Assembly: GCF_020360975.1 (NCBI RefSeq)
Contig: NW_025408683.1
Location: forward strand, 1,302,001-1,366,000
Reading direction: 5' to 3'
DNA length: 64,000 bases
Source: Hirsutella rhossiliensis
Taxonomy: Eukaryota > Ascomycota > Sordariomycetes > Hypocreales > Ophiocordycipitaceae
Part shown: positions 1-14,700 of the stretch, one piece after another
Layout of the letters: each line of letters begins with the position of its first letter
Position numbering within the stretch: the stretch's first letter is position 1
Translations under genes and position numbers: made by a program
The notes under the pieces: model-generated
Told to the model about the DNA's origin: nothing
Databases searched by the model: none
The model's input: the letters and a program-made list of their open reading frames with translations, nothing else

Positions 1-1824
1 TATAAGTATAAGGGCTATATTTATATCTTCTTTATTATATTATTTATAGACTACCTATTATTATTATCGATTTTTATTTCGTATATCTTCCTAGAATTAT
101 TTACCGTTCTTCTTAATTTAGTTTTAAGAGACTCCTTTAAGATAAGGGTATTTTAGTTTTACGAATTTAACTTACTTTTATATTTTAAGATCCCTTTATT
201 ATATTATTATAAGGGTCTTTTTTAATAGCTTTAGGAACTATCTAGTACTATTCTTATCGCTTAAGTATACTATATATTCGTCGTTATAGTATATAGTCTA
301 ACTAAGGAGTTTATACTATAGTTCCTATCTATTAATAGCGTTTAAGTATTTCTTACCTTTTAAGGCTAGTACTTAGTATGTTTTCTTTTCCTTATAAGGT
401 TATCTATATTCTTTAAAGTAATATCTAGGTTTCCTATAGTTAAAATACTTTCTTTTACTTTTCTATATTATATCTAGATCTATCTTACCTAAGTTAGTTA
501 TATAGGTATAGGTAATAGGAGTTTTATACTTCTTTTTATAGTTAGCGTATTAGTTAAAGTTATTCTTATAAGAAAGGTTTTAGTTTCCTCTTCCTTATTT
601 CTTTTCTTAGTATTATATATACTATCTATCGTCGATTCGTACTACTATAGTAATATAGTCTAAGAGGTTATTAGGTTAATTTTCCTTATAAAGCTCGTCC
701 TTAACTTCTTCTTTAAGCTTATTATAGAATCGTAATATAAAGGGTTCGTTATCCTAATTAAGCTTTAAGGTAACTTAACGGAACTTTATAGTATAATCCG
801 ATACTAAGATCCTTTATTAAAGTTCTTAGAGTTTCTATTTAGCTTTTTATTCTTTATTAGGTATTCTAAATACTTTTATAATAGCTTCTTTAAATCCTTA
901 GAAACTAGTAAAGACTTCGTCTATCTTATTATCTCGTCGCGCTAGTTAGTTATCGAGAAAGTCCCTTATAATAGGTCTAAACTAAGTAAGTACCGTTTTA
1001 GATAAATAATTTCCTATATAAAGTACCTTTTTAACTAAGTCTAAGAGTTTAGTAAGGTAAAACCGGTAGTAGGCCTTAAGTTAGGTAAGAAAGTCTTAAA
1101 GCGTACTATAAGTACTATTAAATAGTCCTAGCTATTTTAGTTTAACTACTTCTCTAAGGTCCTTAACTTATCTATTACCTCCTTTATTCTTAAGTAACTA
1201 TACCTTATATCGAAGGGCGATAATTTCGCGTATTATATCCTAAGGCGATATAGTAGCTTTAGAGCTAGTTAATCTAGCTTACTATATAGGTATATTAATA
1301 GTTATAATATTACTTAGAGTAACGCGGTATTATATTAAATAAGAGCTTTTAACGTATAACGATTAATATTATTCTTAAGGGATAAACCTATTAAGGGGTT
1401 TATATTAGTAGATATAATAAGGCGTGGTCTTAGTAATAATAAGTATATTACGTTAGTAATAAGTCGGAGGTCGTAGACTATAAACTATAACTAGGTAATT
1501 AGAATTAAAGATAGAATTATAATAAAGATCTATATTAAAAGCTAGAGAGCTATCTATCTAAAGGAGTAAAAGTAGGTAGCTATATATACCTATAGAGACT
1601 ATCCTTAGATAATAGTCCTAGCTATAATCACCTTTATAGCTTACTATAGCTTACTTATAAGCTATACTCCTAAGTAGTAATCTATCTATATAAGGCTTAC
1701 TTAGCTTATATATACTTTAGGTAAGCTAAGCCTAAGTAACTTCTTATCCTAATTATTATTCCGAGCCGCCTTATTATATAAACGTAGCCGGCTCTCCTAC
1801 GGCCCGCTAACCATAGTCGTAATA
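1..1824 (-). mobile_element. Gyp2-family Ty3/gypsy retrotransposon, inverted, truncated by window edge
   Basis: The element reads right to left: its 5' LTR is at 1,365-1,824 and the gag-side interior runs off the left edge. The interior just inside the LTR (around 1,325-1,364) matches, as reverse complement, the sequence after the 5' LTR of the complete Gyp2 at 11,291-19,103. The match continues leftwards through the gag region. RIP is saturated: CpA and TpG are nearly absent, so no ATG and no open frame survive. No full target duplication can be checked because the other end lies outside the window. Confidence 0.85.
1365..1824 (-). repeat. Gyp2 LTR (5' LTR of inverted copy)
   Basis: About 460 bp, reverse-complement match to the 470-bp LTRs at 11,291-11,760 and 18,634-19,103. 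Its right end reads CCATAGTCGTAATA, the inverse of the LTR start TATTACGACTATGG (TGTTACGAC before mutation). Its left end reads TATAACGA, the inverse of the LTR end. Confidence 0.9.
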
Positions 1825-3669
1825 ATAAGCGCTTTACCTATTACCTTATTATTTTAAATTTTCTACTTAAAGCTCCCTAAGTAAATAAAGATAATATCTC
1901 CTACCTTTCTTTAATAATAACTTACCCTTTACTACCTTAAAAAAGATAAATAAAGATATAATTAAATAATAAAGTAAGAAAATAAATATTCTTACTACTT
2001 ACCTTTTTTAAGAATAGGAATTTTTACTTTATATATAGGGATATCTATTTTTTATTATAAAAGAGGAGACCTACTATAGTAAAAATAAACGCGCCTATAA
2101 AATAAATTTTAATATATTTTTTACTTATTAGATTAAACGTATATAACCTTAAAAGAAATACTTTTACCGCTAAAGATAGTAATTAAATAAGGCTACTTAC
2201 TCTTAGTAAACTTATTATAGACTATTATAAAGCGGACTTAAAGACTATTTAATTATTACTTAAGAGAGAGCTCGTTAAACCTATATAATCTCTTTTAAAG
2301 TAAAACGGGCGTAAGGTTAATTTCCTTCTTTTTCTTTAAATCCTTAGTAGGACTTAAGGGATTAAGGATATTATAAAGAAAATAAAGGGCGGTCTTATTA
2401 TTATTATACTTATTATAAAATTTATTAGTCTTAAAGTTAGTATAGAAATTATAACTATATATATAGTTAGCGAATCTATTAAAGTTATAAGTAGCCTTAT
2501 AGTATTTAAGGAAGTACTACTATTTATAAATAGGCGCTTTAGTTAAATCCTAGATATAGTTAGTATAAGAGCCGCTAATAGTACTTAAAAGAGAGATATA
2601 CTTATAAAAAGGAAATATAACGTACTTATAAGCGGAAGTTATAGTTATTTAATAAGTTTAAATATACCCTTAATAAAAGCGAGGGTTATAAGTTCTATAT
2701 AAAGTAATTAGAACTACTTAAGAGTATTCTTACCTCCTTAAACTAAGCTAAGAAAAGAAGTATTTACACGGATAAGCGATTTCTATAAGGATATAAGTTA
2801 CTAGCCGACGTTTATAATAAAGGGTATAGAAGACGATTTAATTATACTAACTTAGTATACTCTTAAGAAAGTAAGAGAAAGGAGAGCAACCGCGCGCTTT
2901 AATCCTAATAATATTAGGAGCTTTTAATAGAACCTATAACTAAAAGGTAATTTCTATATAAATTAGAAACCCTTAATAACTAATATTATTTCTATTATAA
3001 ACCTAGGTCTTAAAGTAATTATAGATCTATAAAAGAAAATAGTTAGAACGAGCTAAGTAAGATTAAATAAGTTAGATAGTCGTTACTTAAAAGTACTTTA
3101 TATAAAGAGGAAAGACCTTAGTATAATAATTCTAAGTAAGAAGAGTAGTAGTAATAAGGGAAGGTTATAAAAGAGTAGTTAAAAAGAAGATAATAATATC
3201 TAGTAGCTCTTTAGTTTTAAGTTTAGCGGTCTTATAAGATATAATAAAGAAGAAGAAGTAGTTATAAAAAGAGAAGATAAGAGGTAGCGATCTAGAAAAA
3301 TAAAGAAGATAGAAAAGAAAAGAGGAAGAAGAGAAATAAAAAGAGTAAAGAAAGAAAGAAAAAAGCAGAGATTAAATAGCTCCTTAATTAATAACCGGTA
3401 AAAGAAGCTATTTAAGTATAACCCTTAAATACGCCTAAGACCTTACTACTATAAAGGACTAGCTAAAGTAACTAATAACCGCGCGCTTTAATAACTATTT
3501 ATTTCTCTCGCTATACCCTCCTTCTTCCTTCCTTCTTCTTCTTTATATATATATATATATATACTTTATATACTTTTTTACTTATAACGATCCTCTTTAT
3601 TAATATAACTCTTATATATATATATAATACCCTCTTAGCCTCTTAGCCTTATAACTTAAAACTACTTAC
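1825..3669. other. RIP-mutated repeat remnant, left part of the split host element
   Basis: AT-rich, CpA/TpG-depleted sequence with no intact gene. Around 2,755-2,935 a plus-strand frame stays mostly open apart from TAG stops, and 3,180-3,370 would encode a lysine/glutamate-rich tail. I do not recognise the family. A (TA)n run lies near 3,545-3,562. The right border is set by Gyp1, whose duplication CTTAC is at 3,665-3,669. The same sequence should resume at 22,614 beyond Gyp1. Confidence 0.5.
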
Positions 3670-4375
3670 TATTATAAGACACCCTATAGTTAATAATCTA
3701 AGTACTTATAACGATATCGGCCTCTTTTAAGGAAGTTACCCTTAACTCCCTAAGGCTCCTTATAAAAAAAGGAACCTAGAAGCTACTAAGTAAACTCTAG
3801 GAAATTACCTAGAAATCCTAGAAATAATAACTAAGCGGATTATATAAATATTTTATAGAGATTTCCCCTAGGGATATATTATATAGGGAATATACTATAA
3901 TTTCCTAAGTAATAATAGTTCCTTAGGGATTATACTAATATTTCCCTAAGAAGTTACTATAAGAATATAGTAGGGAAATTATAGAGAAATACCTATGCCT
4001 ACCTAAGGAAAATACTAAGAAATACCGCTAATATACTATACTACTATCGTACGATTATAAGGTTAAGATATTACTTAGTTAAAGCCTTAAGTAAGGTCCT
4101 ATACTCGCTATAGTATATATAAAAGATAGAGAACCCGCTAGATCTTAAGTAAGTAGAGAAGAATATAGATAGTTATTACTACTCTTACTTTAACTTATAA
4201 GACTAGTAGCTAGTCTATATTTAACGCCCGTAATAATATATAGTAGCTAGTTTATATAATACGTTTAATTATATATAGTAGCTAGTTTATTTAATTACCT
4301 ATTAGACCTATACTAGATCTAGGTAAATAGTAAGGTTAGTATACTAGCCCTATATTAAGGGACTAATATATAATA
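3670..4375 (+). repeat. Gyp1 5' LTR
   Basis: 706 bp, starting TATTATAAGAC and ending ATATAATA. It aligns with the interrupted 3' LTR at 20,628-22,608 and with the inverted LTR at 40,284-41,024. It contains a short internal repeat, TAGTAGCTAGT, present three times around 4,205-4,290. Confidence 0.9.
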
Positions 4376-7300
4376 AATAGTAGTAATATCTAATTCCCTT
4401 AACTATCTATTCTCTTAAAGTTTATATTTAGTAGAATAGAAGATAAAGAATAAGGAAAGGGACGAGTTAACCTTAACCTATAAACCTTAATATCTTCTTA
4501 AGAAGAAAGCTCTTACTTATATACTAATAAATACCGGCTTCTTAATCTCCTTTTATAAAAGAAATACTTAAGGAACTTTAGATAAAGGTAGAACTTTAAT
4601 ATATTAAAGCTTAAGTATTATAGAGCTTTTATTAGCGGTTAGAAAGATACTTATTTCTAGGATATTTCCTATTAAGTGCTTATAGAAATAGAAGATAGCT
4701 AGATCGCTTACCTTAGCGGTAGGAATAACGCTTAGAAGAATTAAGAGCCGAACTTCTATAATATAACTTACTAGCTTACCTAGCTAATCGCTAAAGTATA
4801 TAAGAACGAATTAATAACCTAGAATACGTTTTAGTAATAAGGTAATATTAGCTATAAGTAATAGAGCCGTATAGAAATTAATATAGTATAGCTTTACTTA
4901 CCTTACCTTAACTACCTTTATTAAAAGGATAAAGCCTTAGAAGTTTACTAAGAAGTTCGCTAAACTATAATAAATAAAATAAGGAAGAACCTCTAAATAA
5001 TACTACCCTTAGTAGTACGTTCGCGATAATAACCCTAGTAAACTAGCTAGTAAGTTTAATTATAAAAGAAGCTCTTATAAGACTACTAGTAAAAGCTATA
5101 GTAAGAGAAACTAAGGATAATACTACTATAAACCCTCCTTAAGCACCCTTAGCACGTATTAAACTAAAGGATATAAGGAAGTTTAACCCTACTAGCCCCT
5201 TTAATATAACGTTTATCGTCCTTAAAGAAACTAAGAAAACGATTATATATAGAAGCGTCGATCGATTTATCGATTCCCTAAAATAAGTAGCTATCTATAG
5301 ACTAAAATACGCTAATAAACTAGTAATATTAATCCCTAGCTTACTCCGTAGAACTACTATTAAATAGTATTCTAGCGATCTTAGCGAATCTAACTAAGCT
5401 ATACTTTATACCTTAAACTAAGGATATACCGCCTAGTATACTAAACTATAAAAACGCTTTACTATCTAGCTAAAAGTAGTATTAAGATCTTTATAAATAG
5501 AACGATTTACTACCTTAGATATTATAAATAAAGCTAACTTCTATAAATAGATATTAAAGCTCCGCTAAAAAGCGAAAGTAATACTATACTTAGAAGAGCA
5601 CCTTACTATACTAGTCTATTAACGACTAGATATATTACTATAAGAATTATTCCGCTAACCTACTAGTTTAAAATTATTTAATACCTAGATTAATAACTAT
5701 AAGTAACTTATCCTATAGTTAGAAACTAAGCTAATAGGTAGGTTATAAGGGAAGATAAGTAACGTAGTAAAAGGACGCGTATAAGGCGGGTTATATAAAA
5801 CTAAGAACGAGACTAAAGTAAACTCTACCCTATCTATAGCTAAACTAACTAGCTAGAAACCCTAGGAATAAAGATAATTTTAATAGAAAGGAAATATAAT
5901 AACTACGTTAGGATAAAATAATCTACGCTAGGTAAATATAGGCCTAGTACTAAACTAGTTAACTAGTCCCTAAACCGGACTATAGCCTTAGGATTCGAAA
6001 CTAAAGGAGGGCTCTTAAGAAAACCTAATCGTTATTAACCTCGCCCGTTAGCTTTAAGCGGCACTAACTAACGACTAGGGCGGGATCTATCTTTCCTAGG
6101 AAATATAGAACTAGATCCTATTTACTTAGGATAAAGGGCTAGAAGATAGTAATACTACCGCTAACGTAAGAGAAAAAACTAAAGAAATAAAAGATAAGAT
6201 CCTATTTATTCCCGATATAATAGAAGTAAAACCTATAGGATAGAGCTATTCGCCTAGAATACTAAGGAACTAGCTAACTATAAGAGCAGCGCTATAAACT
6301 AAAATATCGGATCTATTAAAGCTATCTTAGTTTATATATACTTAGATATCTATCTTTAGAACTAAAGGCCTAGACTAGCTATTAAACGTATATATAGACT
6401 CTAGCGTAGCCCGCTCTATAATTAAGGAAGACTAGCTTAACTACTTTAACGATATAACCCTCGATATAACCTAGTAGGTCCTATTATTTAGTATAGGGAA
6501 AAGCTAAACTAAGGGTTAAGCGACCTTAATAATAAATATCCTAGGGAAATAAAGAACGGGATTTAAGGTTAAATAATTTACTATCGGCGCCTAGGTAGTC
6601 TAGACCCTATTTATAGGATTATTACTTAAATAAGATTTCTTAGTACTAAATAAAGTTAATATCTTAAATTCTAAGGGAATAATATTTATTAGCTTATATA
6701 GTAACCTAATAGTTATAGCTCGCTCGACTTAATAAGGCTATATAATCCGTTATTAAGTTATATACTAAGCCGATATCGACGTCCTTATATATAAGATAGA
6801 ACGCTTACTAGTATAGATTAAGGACGTACTAAGGGATCGTAACTTAGTATTCTTTCTAAGCGACCTATTATTAGCCTATAACTTAATCTAAGGTATAACT
6901 TTAGTTATAGCGTTTAATACTACCGCTCGCTATATTAGATTTAAAAAAGGATAGTACTTAAGAATACTAGTAAACCTTAGCGACGAAATATAGTTTTTAT
7001 AGATCGACCTACCTAAGGAAACCCTAGCTAAGGTAACTCTAACTAAAGAGCTAGCCGTATAAAAAACTATAAAATATAGCGACCTATACTAGGTTACTAA
7101 CCTATTAATAGAAACCCTAGAGGAAGGGAGCCCTAAGTCCGCTAAAAGGGAACTCCTTTTATAGATATATAAATAGACTTTAAACTATAAGATCGGGATT
7201 TTATAAAACTATAGCCTCCTAGAAATAACTACTTTAGAGAACGTTAAAATCTATAATTAAGACTATATATTTATAGAAAAGATCTAATATATAGTCGCTT

Positions 7301-10300
7301 CCTTCCTAACCTTATAAAAGGACTAAGGTACTATTAAGGTCTACCTAGACTACTATATATATATTCTACTAATAAAAAATTAGTACCTATATAAACTAAC
7401 GTCTAGGGCTTACCTACTTAGCTAAAAGGATAAGGTATTAATCGACTAGACCTATAAGGACCTATACTAAAAGGGGCGTATAAAATAAGCTACTAAGGTA
7501 ACCCTATTCGCTTACCTTATATTTATAGTCTAGAGAACCGTATATAGTAATAAAAAGGGCTAAATAGTAATAGACCTACGCGCTCTTAATAGTATAGCTA
7601 TCTTAAACGCTTACTTAATACCGCTTTAGGGAGATATAATCTAAAAGCTATAAGGGAAACGCTTTATTTCTATTATAGACGCTCGGTCTTTCTTTTATTA
7701 GTTCCTTATTTATAAGGAGTATTAAGAAAGGTTTATAGTAATTAGCTATAAAAGCTTAGAACGACTAACGGTAGCCTTAATAAGATATAAGAACTTACCT
7801 ATATATATCTAAAGATTTATAAACTAAATCCTCTAAGAATATATAGAATATTCCTTTAGGTATATCGATAATATTATAATATACTTAGATATAGAAAACG
7901 ACTATATTTATTACCTTTAAGCTATCTTTTAACTCTTTATAGACTATAACCTAGCCTTAGCTAGATCGAAATTATTCGTAAGCTACCTATTTATAGAACT
8001 ATTAAGATTTTAAGTTAATAGTATCGGCCTAATAAATACTAAAAAATAAGTATAGGTATTATAGGATATAAAGTTTCTAAATACCTTATAAGTACTAGAA
8101 AAGTAGCTTAGCTTAGTTAACTAGCTATAGTACTTAGTAGCTTACTTCTCTTAAAGGGTAGAGGCGCTCTAGGTTTAGAAAACAGCGATACTTAAAGAAG
8201 TATAAGATAGTTAAGCGCTACTTAAAGGATTAATAAGGAATAAATATACCTTTAAAGCAACGTACTAACCTTCCTTAGTAAAGGAATAGGCCTTCTAAGA
8301 TATTATAAACGCTCTTATAAAACTAACGTAGCTATATTATTTTAACCTATAATAGCTATTATTCCTATAAATCGATACTAGCCGCGAGCTAGGCTTTATA
8401 GTAGTAGCCTTCTACTTTATACTAAGGGTAGACTAGAACCTAAGAAGGACCCCGCCTTAAATAAGTTTCTAGCTAATCCTTTACCTTAGTAAACGCCTAA
8501 CTAATAAAGAACCTAGATATTAGCCTACTAAACTTAAAGTCGCTTATCCTTCCTAGGTATATCGGAAGCTCCGGTTATATATTATCTCTACCTTACTACT
8601 AAAGGTCGTTATACTAACTAACTATACCTATTAGCGTAATCTTAAAGTAAATATCGCTATTTACTACTAGTATAAAGACTAATAATTAGCTTATACTCGC
8701 TTTATAGTACCTTAGCTAGTTTCCCTTAAAGGTCTACTATATTCCTAGAACTATTAATATCCTTACTAATATACTATCTCGACTACTATCTATAATACCT
8801 AGGAAATATAAACCTAGGGAATTAGACCGCGTTTAAGAAGATAAAGCGCTAGTTAAATATATATATATAGTTATAGAATCCTTTATTTAACTTAACCTAT
8901 ACTAGAAGATCTAGGGAGTATACGCGGAAGAACCTAGGTAGGCCGGTATACTAAAGTAGCTTAGAAATAATAAGTCTTAGGTTAGTCTCCTATTTATTTA
9001 GTAGAATAAGTTACTCTACTTAGTTAAGTCTAAAGGTTATTATTAGCTCTATATCCTTACTATCTATACTAAGGAAATTATCGCTAATAACTATATATAT
9101 AAATTTTACCTTAGATAGCGAAGGATATAAAAAGAGTTATCTTCTATATTTACTATTACTAGCCTTAAGAAACTTATCGATAGCTTTATTAATAAGTATA
9201 ATACCTATTATAGGAACTAAACTAACTAGTTAAAGGCCCTTAGCGAGTTAGTTCTAATTATATCCTTAGCTTTACCTTTCTATATAATTACTATAGATTT
9301 CGTTATAAGACTCTTAGATATCCTCGTAGACCGAACTCTATAAATACTACTTATTAAGGTCTACTATAATATACTATTAATAGTAACTAATAAGTTCTTA
9401 AAAATAAGGCTCCTTATCCTAGGCTATAACTAGTTTACTATAAAAGACTAAGCTAAGGTACTATTTACTAAGTTAATACGCTATAACTAAGGGATTCCTA
9501 CTTAGATTATCTTTAACTAGGACCCTAAGTTCTTTTTAGCGTTCTAGAAAGGACTATAGATAGCGTATAGGTCTAAGTTACTAGTATCTATAGCTTAGTA
9601 TCCTTAGACTAACGGCTTATTAAAACGATATAACTAGGTAGTTAAAACCGCGCTTTAGTTCTTTACGACTAACTTCCTATCTTATTAATAGGTTAACGCG
9701 TTACTACTACTTTAATTTACCCTTAATAACTCTTACTCCTTAGTAATTAGTACTTCTCTAAGCGAGCTACTAACTAAGATATAGATAGACGATAGTAGGC
9801 GAAACCTTAAAGAAGGCCCCCTATAGATAGATAGAGAGATACTCTAGGACTAAGCTAGGATCTCGATCGCTTTAGCCTAAGTAGGAATAAAAAAGCGGTA
9901 TAACGTAAAGTACTAAGTACTAAAGTTTAAACCTAGAGACTAAGTATAGCTCTAGCTAGGGAAAGGATATAGCGTAGCTAATAAATAGGTAGTAAAGTTA
10001 AAGGAACGTTATATAAGACCGTTTAAAGTCCTTAAGCGGATCGGCTATTTAGCCTACTACCTTAACTTAGCTAGATCCTTAAATATTTACGACGTTATTT
10101 CTATTATATAGCTATAGCCGGCTAAACGACTAAACGCCCGACCTAGCTTAGAACCTAATACTAACTACTAGGAAGTTAAAAGAATCCTTAACTCTAGAAC
10201 TTATAGATATAGCTAAGGGACTACTTATATAAAATACCTCGTTAGCTAAAAAGGCTAGCTAAGTAGCTATAATTCCTAGGTAGCCGCTAAGGATATCGTC

Positions 10301-10500
10301 GCTAAAGACCTTATCGAAGAATTTACTATATAGTAAGGAGTATTATAAGGTCGTATTACCTATACTTAGAAGCTCTACCCGCGCGCTATATAATAGTATA
10401 AGCTACTATAGCTAAGGGAGAAATAATAGTATATAGTACGCGCCGTTACTATTTATTCTCTTAAAAGTCTAGGGATAGGTTAACTAGCTAATAAGTATTA
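4376..10500 (+). pseudogene. Gyp1 gag-pol, destroyed by RIP
   Basis: The plus strand retains gypsy landmarks in order. A gag region lies near 4,400-5,200. An RT block near 7,573 reads DLRALNSIAI. The RT active-site region near 7,866 reads YIDNIIIY, with the second aspartate of YIDD mutated to asparagine. An RNase H start near 8,370 reads IDTSREL. The first integrase catalytic block near 9,270-9,300 reads LPFYIITIDF. A C-terminal chromodomain lies near 10,170-10,330. Stops are almost all TAG or TAA at former Gln or Trp codons, and ATG codons are missing. This element class copies RNA into DNA and inserts it; the chromodomain usually directs integration to heterochromatin. This copy cannot encode working proteins. 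Confidence 0.85.
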
Positions 10501-11290
10501 ATAGGCTGCCCGCGGCGAATAGTAACCTAATTCTATATTTTAGCACCCGCGTTTATTTTTATTTTAAGAACCTAATTTCCCTATCTTTTTACGCTCTCTT
10601 TTCTATACTAAACCGCGCCCTTCTTATACCTATATTTAAGGTTCCCGCTATCTAAGGCTATAATTATCGTAGTAAGGACCTAGTATTTCGCTAGTATTTC
10701 TCTAACTAAATCTACTACCAACCGCCGCGCTTAAGCTTTAAAGGATTCTACTAAGTAGTCTAATTATATAAGAATAAAGTAGAGCTCCTCTATAACCTTA
10801 AGTATAATATAGCTATATTTACCGAGTAGAAATAAGATAATTATAGTATATATACTAACTACCGCGACCTCCTTACTAAAAAAGGGTATAATCTTAATAT
10901 AGGCTTAGTAGAAAATAGTATATACTACGCCCCTTTATCTCTTTTATTAGCTAAAGCCTATAATCTATATAAACGTAACTAGCTATACTTCTTTATACCT
11001 TATAGTATCGCCGCTTATTATATTATTACTATAACTCCTATAACTACTTAAACTAATAAAAATATAACATTAACTATCTAACTATAGTAAGTCGGCGCTT
11101 CTTATTACCTTATTCCTAAAACTTCGTTACGCGTTCGCTTTAATAACTATGCCCTATTACTATTAAGCTTTAGTAATTCGTTTAGCGACTTACTACCTAT
11201 AGTTTTAAGTATTATAGGGAAAACCCTTAGTACCCCTTAAAACGCCCGCGGGTAGTTTACCCTATCGTTTAATAAGGATAAGCTTCTTCT

Positions 11291-11760
11291 TATTACGACT
11301 ATAGTTAGCGGGCCGTAGGAGAGCCGGCCACGTTTACGTAATAAGGCGGCTCGGAATAATAGTCGGGACGAGAAGTTACTTAGGCTTAGCTTACTAAGAG
11401 CGTACGTAAGCTAAGTAAGCCTTATATAGATAGATTACTACTTAGGAGCATAGCTTACGAGTAAGCTATAGTAAGCTATAAAGGGGATTATAGCTAGGAC
11501 CGTAATCTAAGGATAGTCTTTATAGGTATATATAGCTACCTACTTTTACTCCTTTAAATAGATAGCTCTCTAGCTTTTAATATAGATCTTTATTATAATT
11601 CTATCTTTAATTCTAATTACTTAGTTATAGTCTACGGTCTATAACCTTTAACTTATTACTAATATAATATACTTATTATTATTTAGACTACGCCCTATTA
11701 TATCTACTAATATAAACCCCTCGATAGGTTTATCCCTTAAGAATAATACCGGTTATTATA
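11291..11760 (+). repeat. Gyp2 5' LTR
   Basis: 470 bp, starts TATTACGACTATAG and ends GGTTATTATA. It matches the 3' LTR at 18,634-19,103 with differences that are mainly C/T and G/A, as expected from RIP. Confidence 0.95.
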
Positions 11761-14700
11761 TATTAAAAGCTCTTATTTAATATAATACCGCGTTACTCTA
11801 AGTAATATTATAACTATTAATATACCTATATAGTAAGCTAGATTAACTAACTCTAGAGCTACTATATCGCTTTAGGATATAATACGTAAAATTATCGCCC
11901 TTCGATATAAGGTATAGTTACTTAAGAATAAAAGAGGCAATAGATAAGTTAAGGACCTCGGAGAAGTAGTTAAACTAAAATAGCTAGGACTATTCGATAG
12001 TACTTATAGTATACTTTAAGACTTTCTTACCTAACTTAAGGCCTACTACTAGTTTTACCCTATTAAACTCTTAGACTTAGTTAAAAAAGTACTTTATATA
12101 ATAAATTATTTATTTAGAATAATACTTACTTAGTTTAGACCTATTATAAGGGACTTTCTCGATAACTAACTAGCGCGATAAGATAATAAGATAGATAAAG
12201 TCTTTATTAGTTTCTAAGGATTTAAAGAAGCCATTATAAAAGTATTTAGAATAACTAATAAGAAATAAAAAGCTAAATAGAAACTCTAAGAACTCTAATA
12301 AAGGATCTTAGTATCGAATTATACTATAAAGTTCTATTAAGTTACCTTAAAGCTTAATTAAGATAATAAACCCCTTATATTACGATTCTATAATAGGCTT
12401 AAAGAAGAAGTTAAGGACGAGCTCTATAAGGAAAATCGACCTAATAACCTCTCGGACTATATTACTATAGTAGTACGAATTAATAATAGATAGTATACGT
12501 AACGCTAAGAAAAGAAATAAGGAAGAGGAAACTAAAACCCTTTTTATAGGAATAACTTTAACTAACGCGCTAACTATAAAGAAAAGCGCGAAACTCCTAT
12601 TACCTACGCCTATATAATTAACCTAGGTAGGATAGATCTAAATATAATATAGAAAAGTAAAAGAAAGTATTTTAACTATAGGAAACCTAGATATTACTTT
12701 AAAGAATATAGATAACCTTATAAGGAAAAGAAAACCTACTAAGTACTAGCCCTAGAAGGTAAGAAATACTTAAACGCTATTAATAGATAGGAACTAAAGT
12801 ATAAACTCCTTAATTAGACTATATACTACGACGACGAATATATAGTATACTTAAGCGATAAGAATAGTATTAAATAGTTCTTAAAGCTATTAAAGAAGAC
12901 CTTTATAATAATATAATAAAGGGATCCAAAAATATAGAAATAAGTTAAATTTATAGAACTAAAATACCCTTATTTTAAAGGGGTCTCCTAAGACTAGATT
13001 AAGAAAAACGGTAAATAATTCTAGGAAGATATATAAAATAAAAATCGATAATAATAATAGGTAGTCTATAAATAATATAATAAAGAAGATATAGATATAG
13101 CCTTTATACTTACGAAACTTAGATAATAACCTAAAAAAGAGTAACGAAGTATCGACGATATAAGCTCTAAAGAATAAGAAATACCTAGAGAAATAGAAGA
13201 TAAGAACGAACTTATACTACTACCCTTACTATTAAGGGAGAATACTATAATTAGAGAACACGCTTTATACTTTAAAGAATTTAAAGAAATAATTAAAATT
13301 AAAACCTAATAAACGCCTTAAATTCTTATAGAAAACTAATAAGCTATATTAATTTAATATTAACCGGTACTATATAAAGGAGACTATACTATAGCTATCG
13401 CTATAGTTGATACCTTTATAGCTCTATAACGAGAATAGTAACTATAAGGAGAATTTAAAGACGATCTATAAATACTACTTACTTATAAGTACTATAAGTA
13501 TATTTTATAGATATTATATATTTACCTAGATTATATAATATACTTCTAGATAAAGGTATAATATAACGCCTTCTTAGTTAAGTTTAAAGGATAAGTACTT
13601 TTAAAACCTTACCTAAGTATAGAACTAAACTACTAGAAAATCGATTAACGCTACCTAAACGACTAAGTTATATTATTAGAACCTAATTACGGTATACTAC
13701 TTAAATACAGCGATAATTACGGTTTATTAACGAGATATCTTTTAGAGATATATAAAATCTATAAATACGCTAAAATAAAAGAATAGTATAATACTACTGA
13801 CTTTAAAATATCTAAACCCTTAATCTTTTAAAGACTTATATAATAAGTTAAATATAATAAGGAAGATTATAATAAATATATATACTTAAACTATAGAGTT
13901 TATAAATACGAAAAAGTATAAGTATAGTATAAACGATATAACGGTATACTAAAAGATTATTAGTAATATATATAAAGGCTATCGGCTATATTTAACTAAG
14001 GGAGAATCGATATAAAAATACTATATATAAAATAAAAAGATATAGAACGAAAACTTAACCTTTAGTATAAAAATAAATAAAATTATAAAGTATAGTATAT
14101 AATTAACTATAAAGTAGTATAATCTAAACGATATAGCGTTAAGAAATAAGAAATCTTTAATTAGCTATAAGAAATTAGTCTCTTAAGCCCTAATATAATA
14201 CTACGCGATAAAAATATAAAGAAACGATATTAATAATAAATTAAAGAAGAATACCTAAATAAAATAAATAAAGACTAAGTAAAAAATAAGGTATACTATC
14301 TATAAAAGGGCTATAGACTAGTATAATAAGATAAGATCTAAGGACCCTATATATAGTAATAGTAAGCTATAGTAACTAAATAGTATTAGATATTTAAATC
14401 GTAGGATATTATATATATATACTTTTAAACTATAGCGTAATAGGTAATTACGTTTTACTTAAAGTCGTTAATCGTTACCGACTTATATAGAGATATAAAA
14501 TAGATCTATATAAACTTATAAATATTAAAGGAGAGGCCTTTAACTATAATAACGGAATTATTAATATAGAGATTAATTACCTCGATATTAATATCTAGGG
14601 CTATAATAAATAAGTTAACTTCGATATTATAGATATTAAAGAATATAACCTTATATTAAGGCTTTTATAGCTATAAGAGAGTAACCTACTAATTAACTAG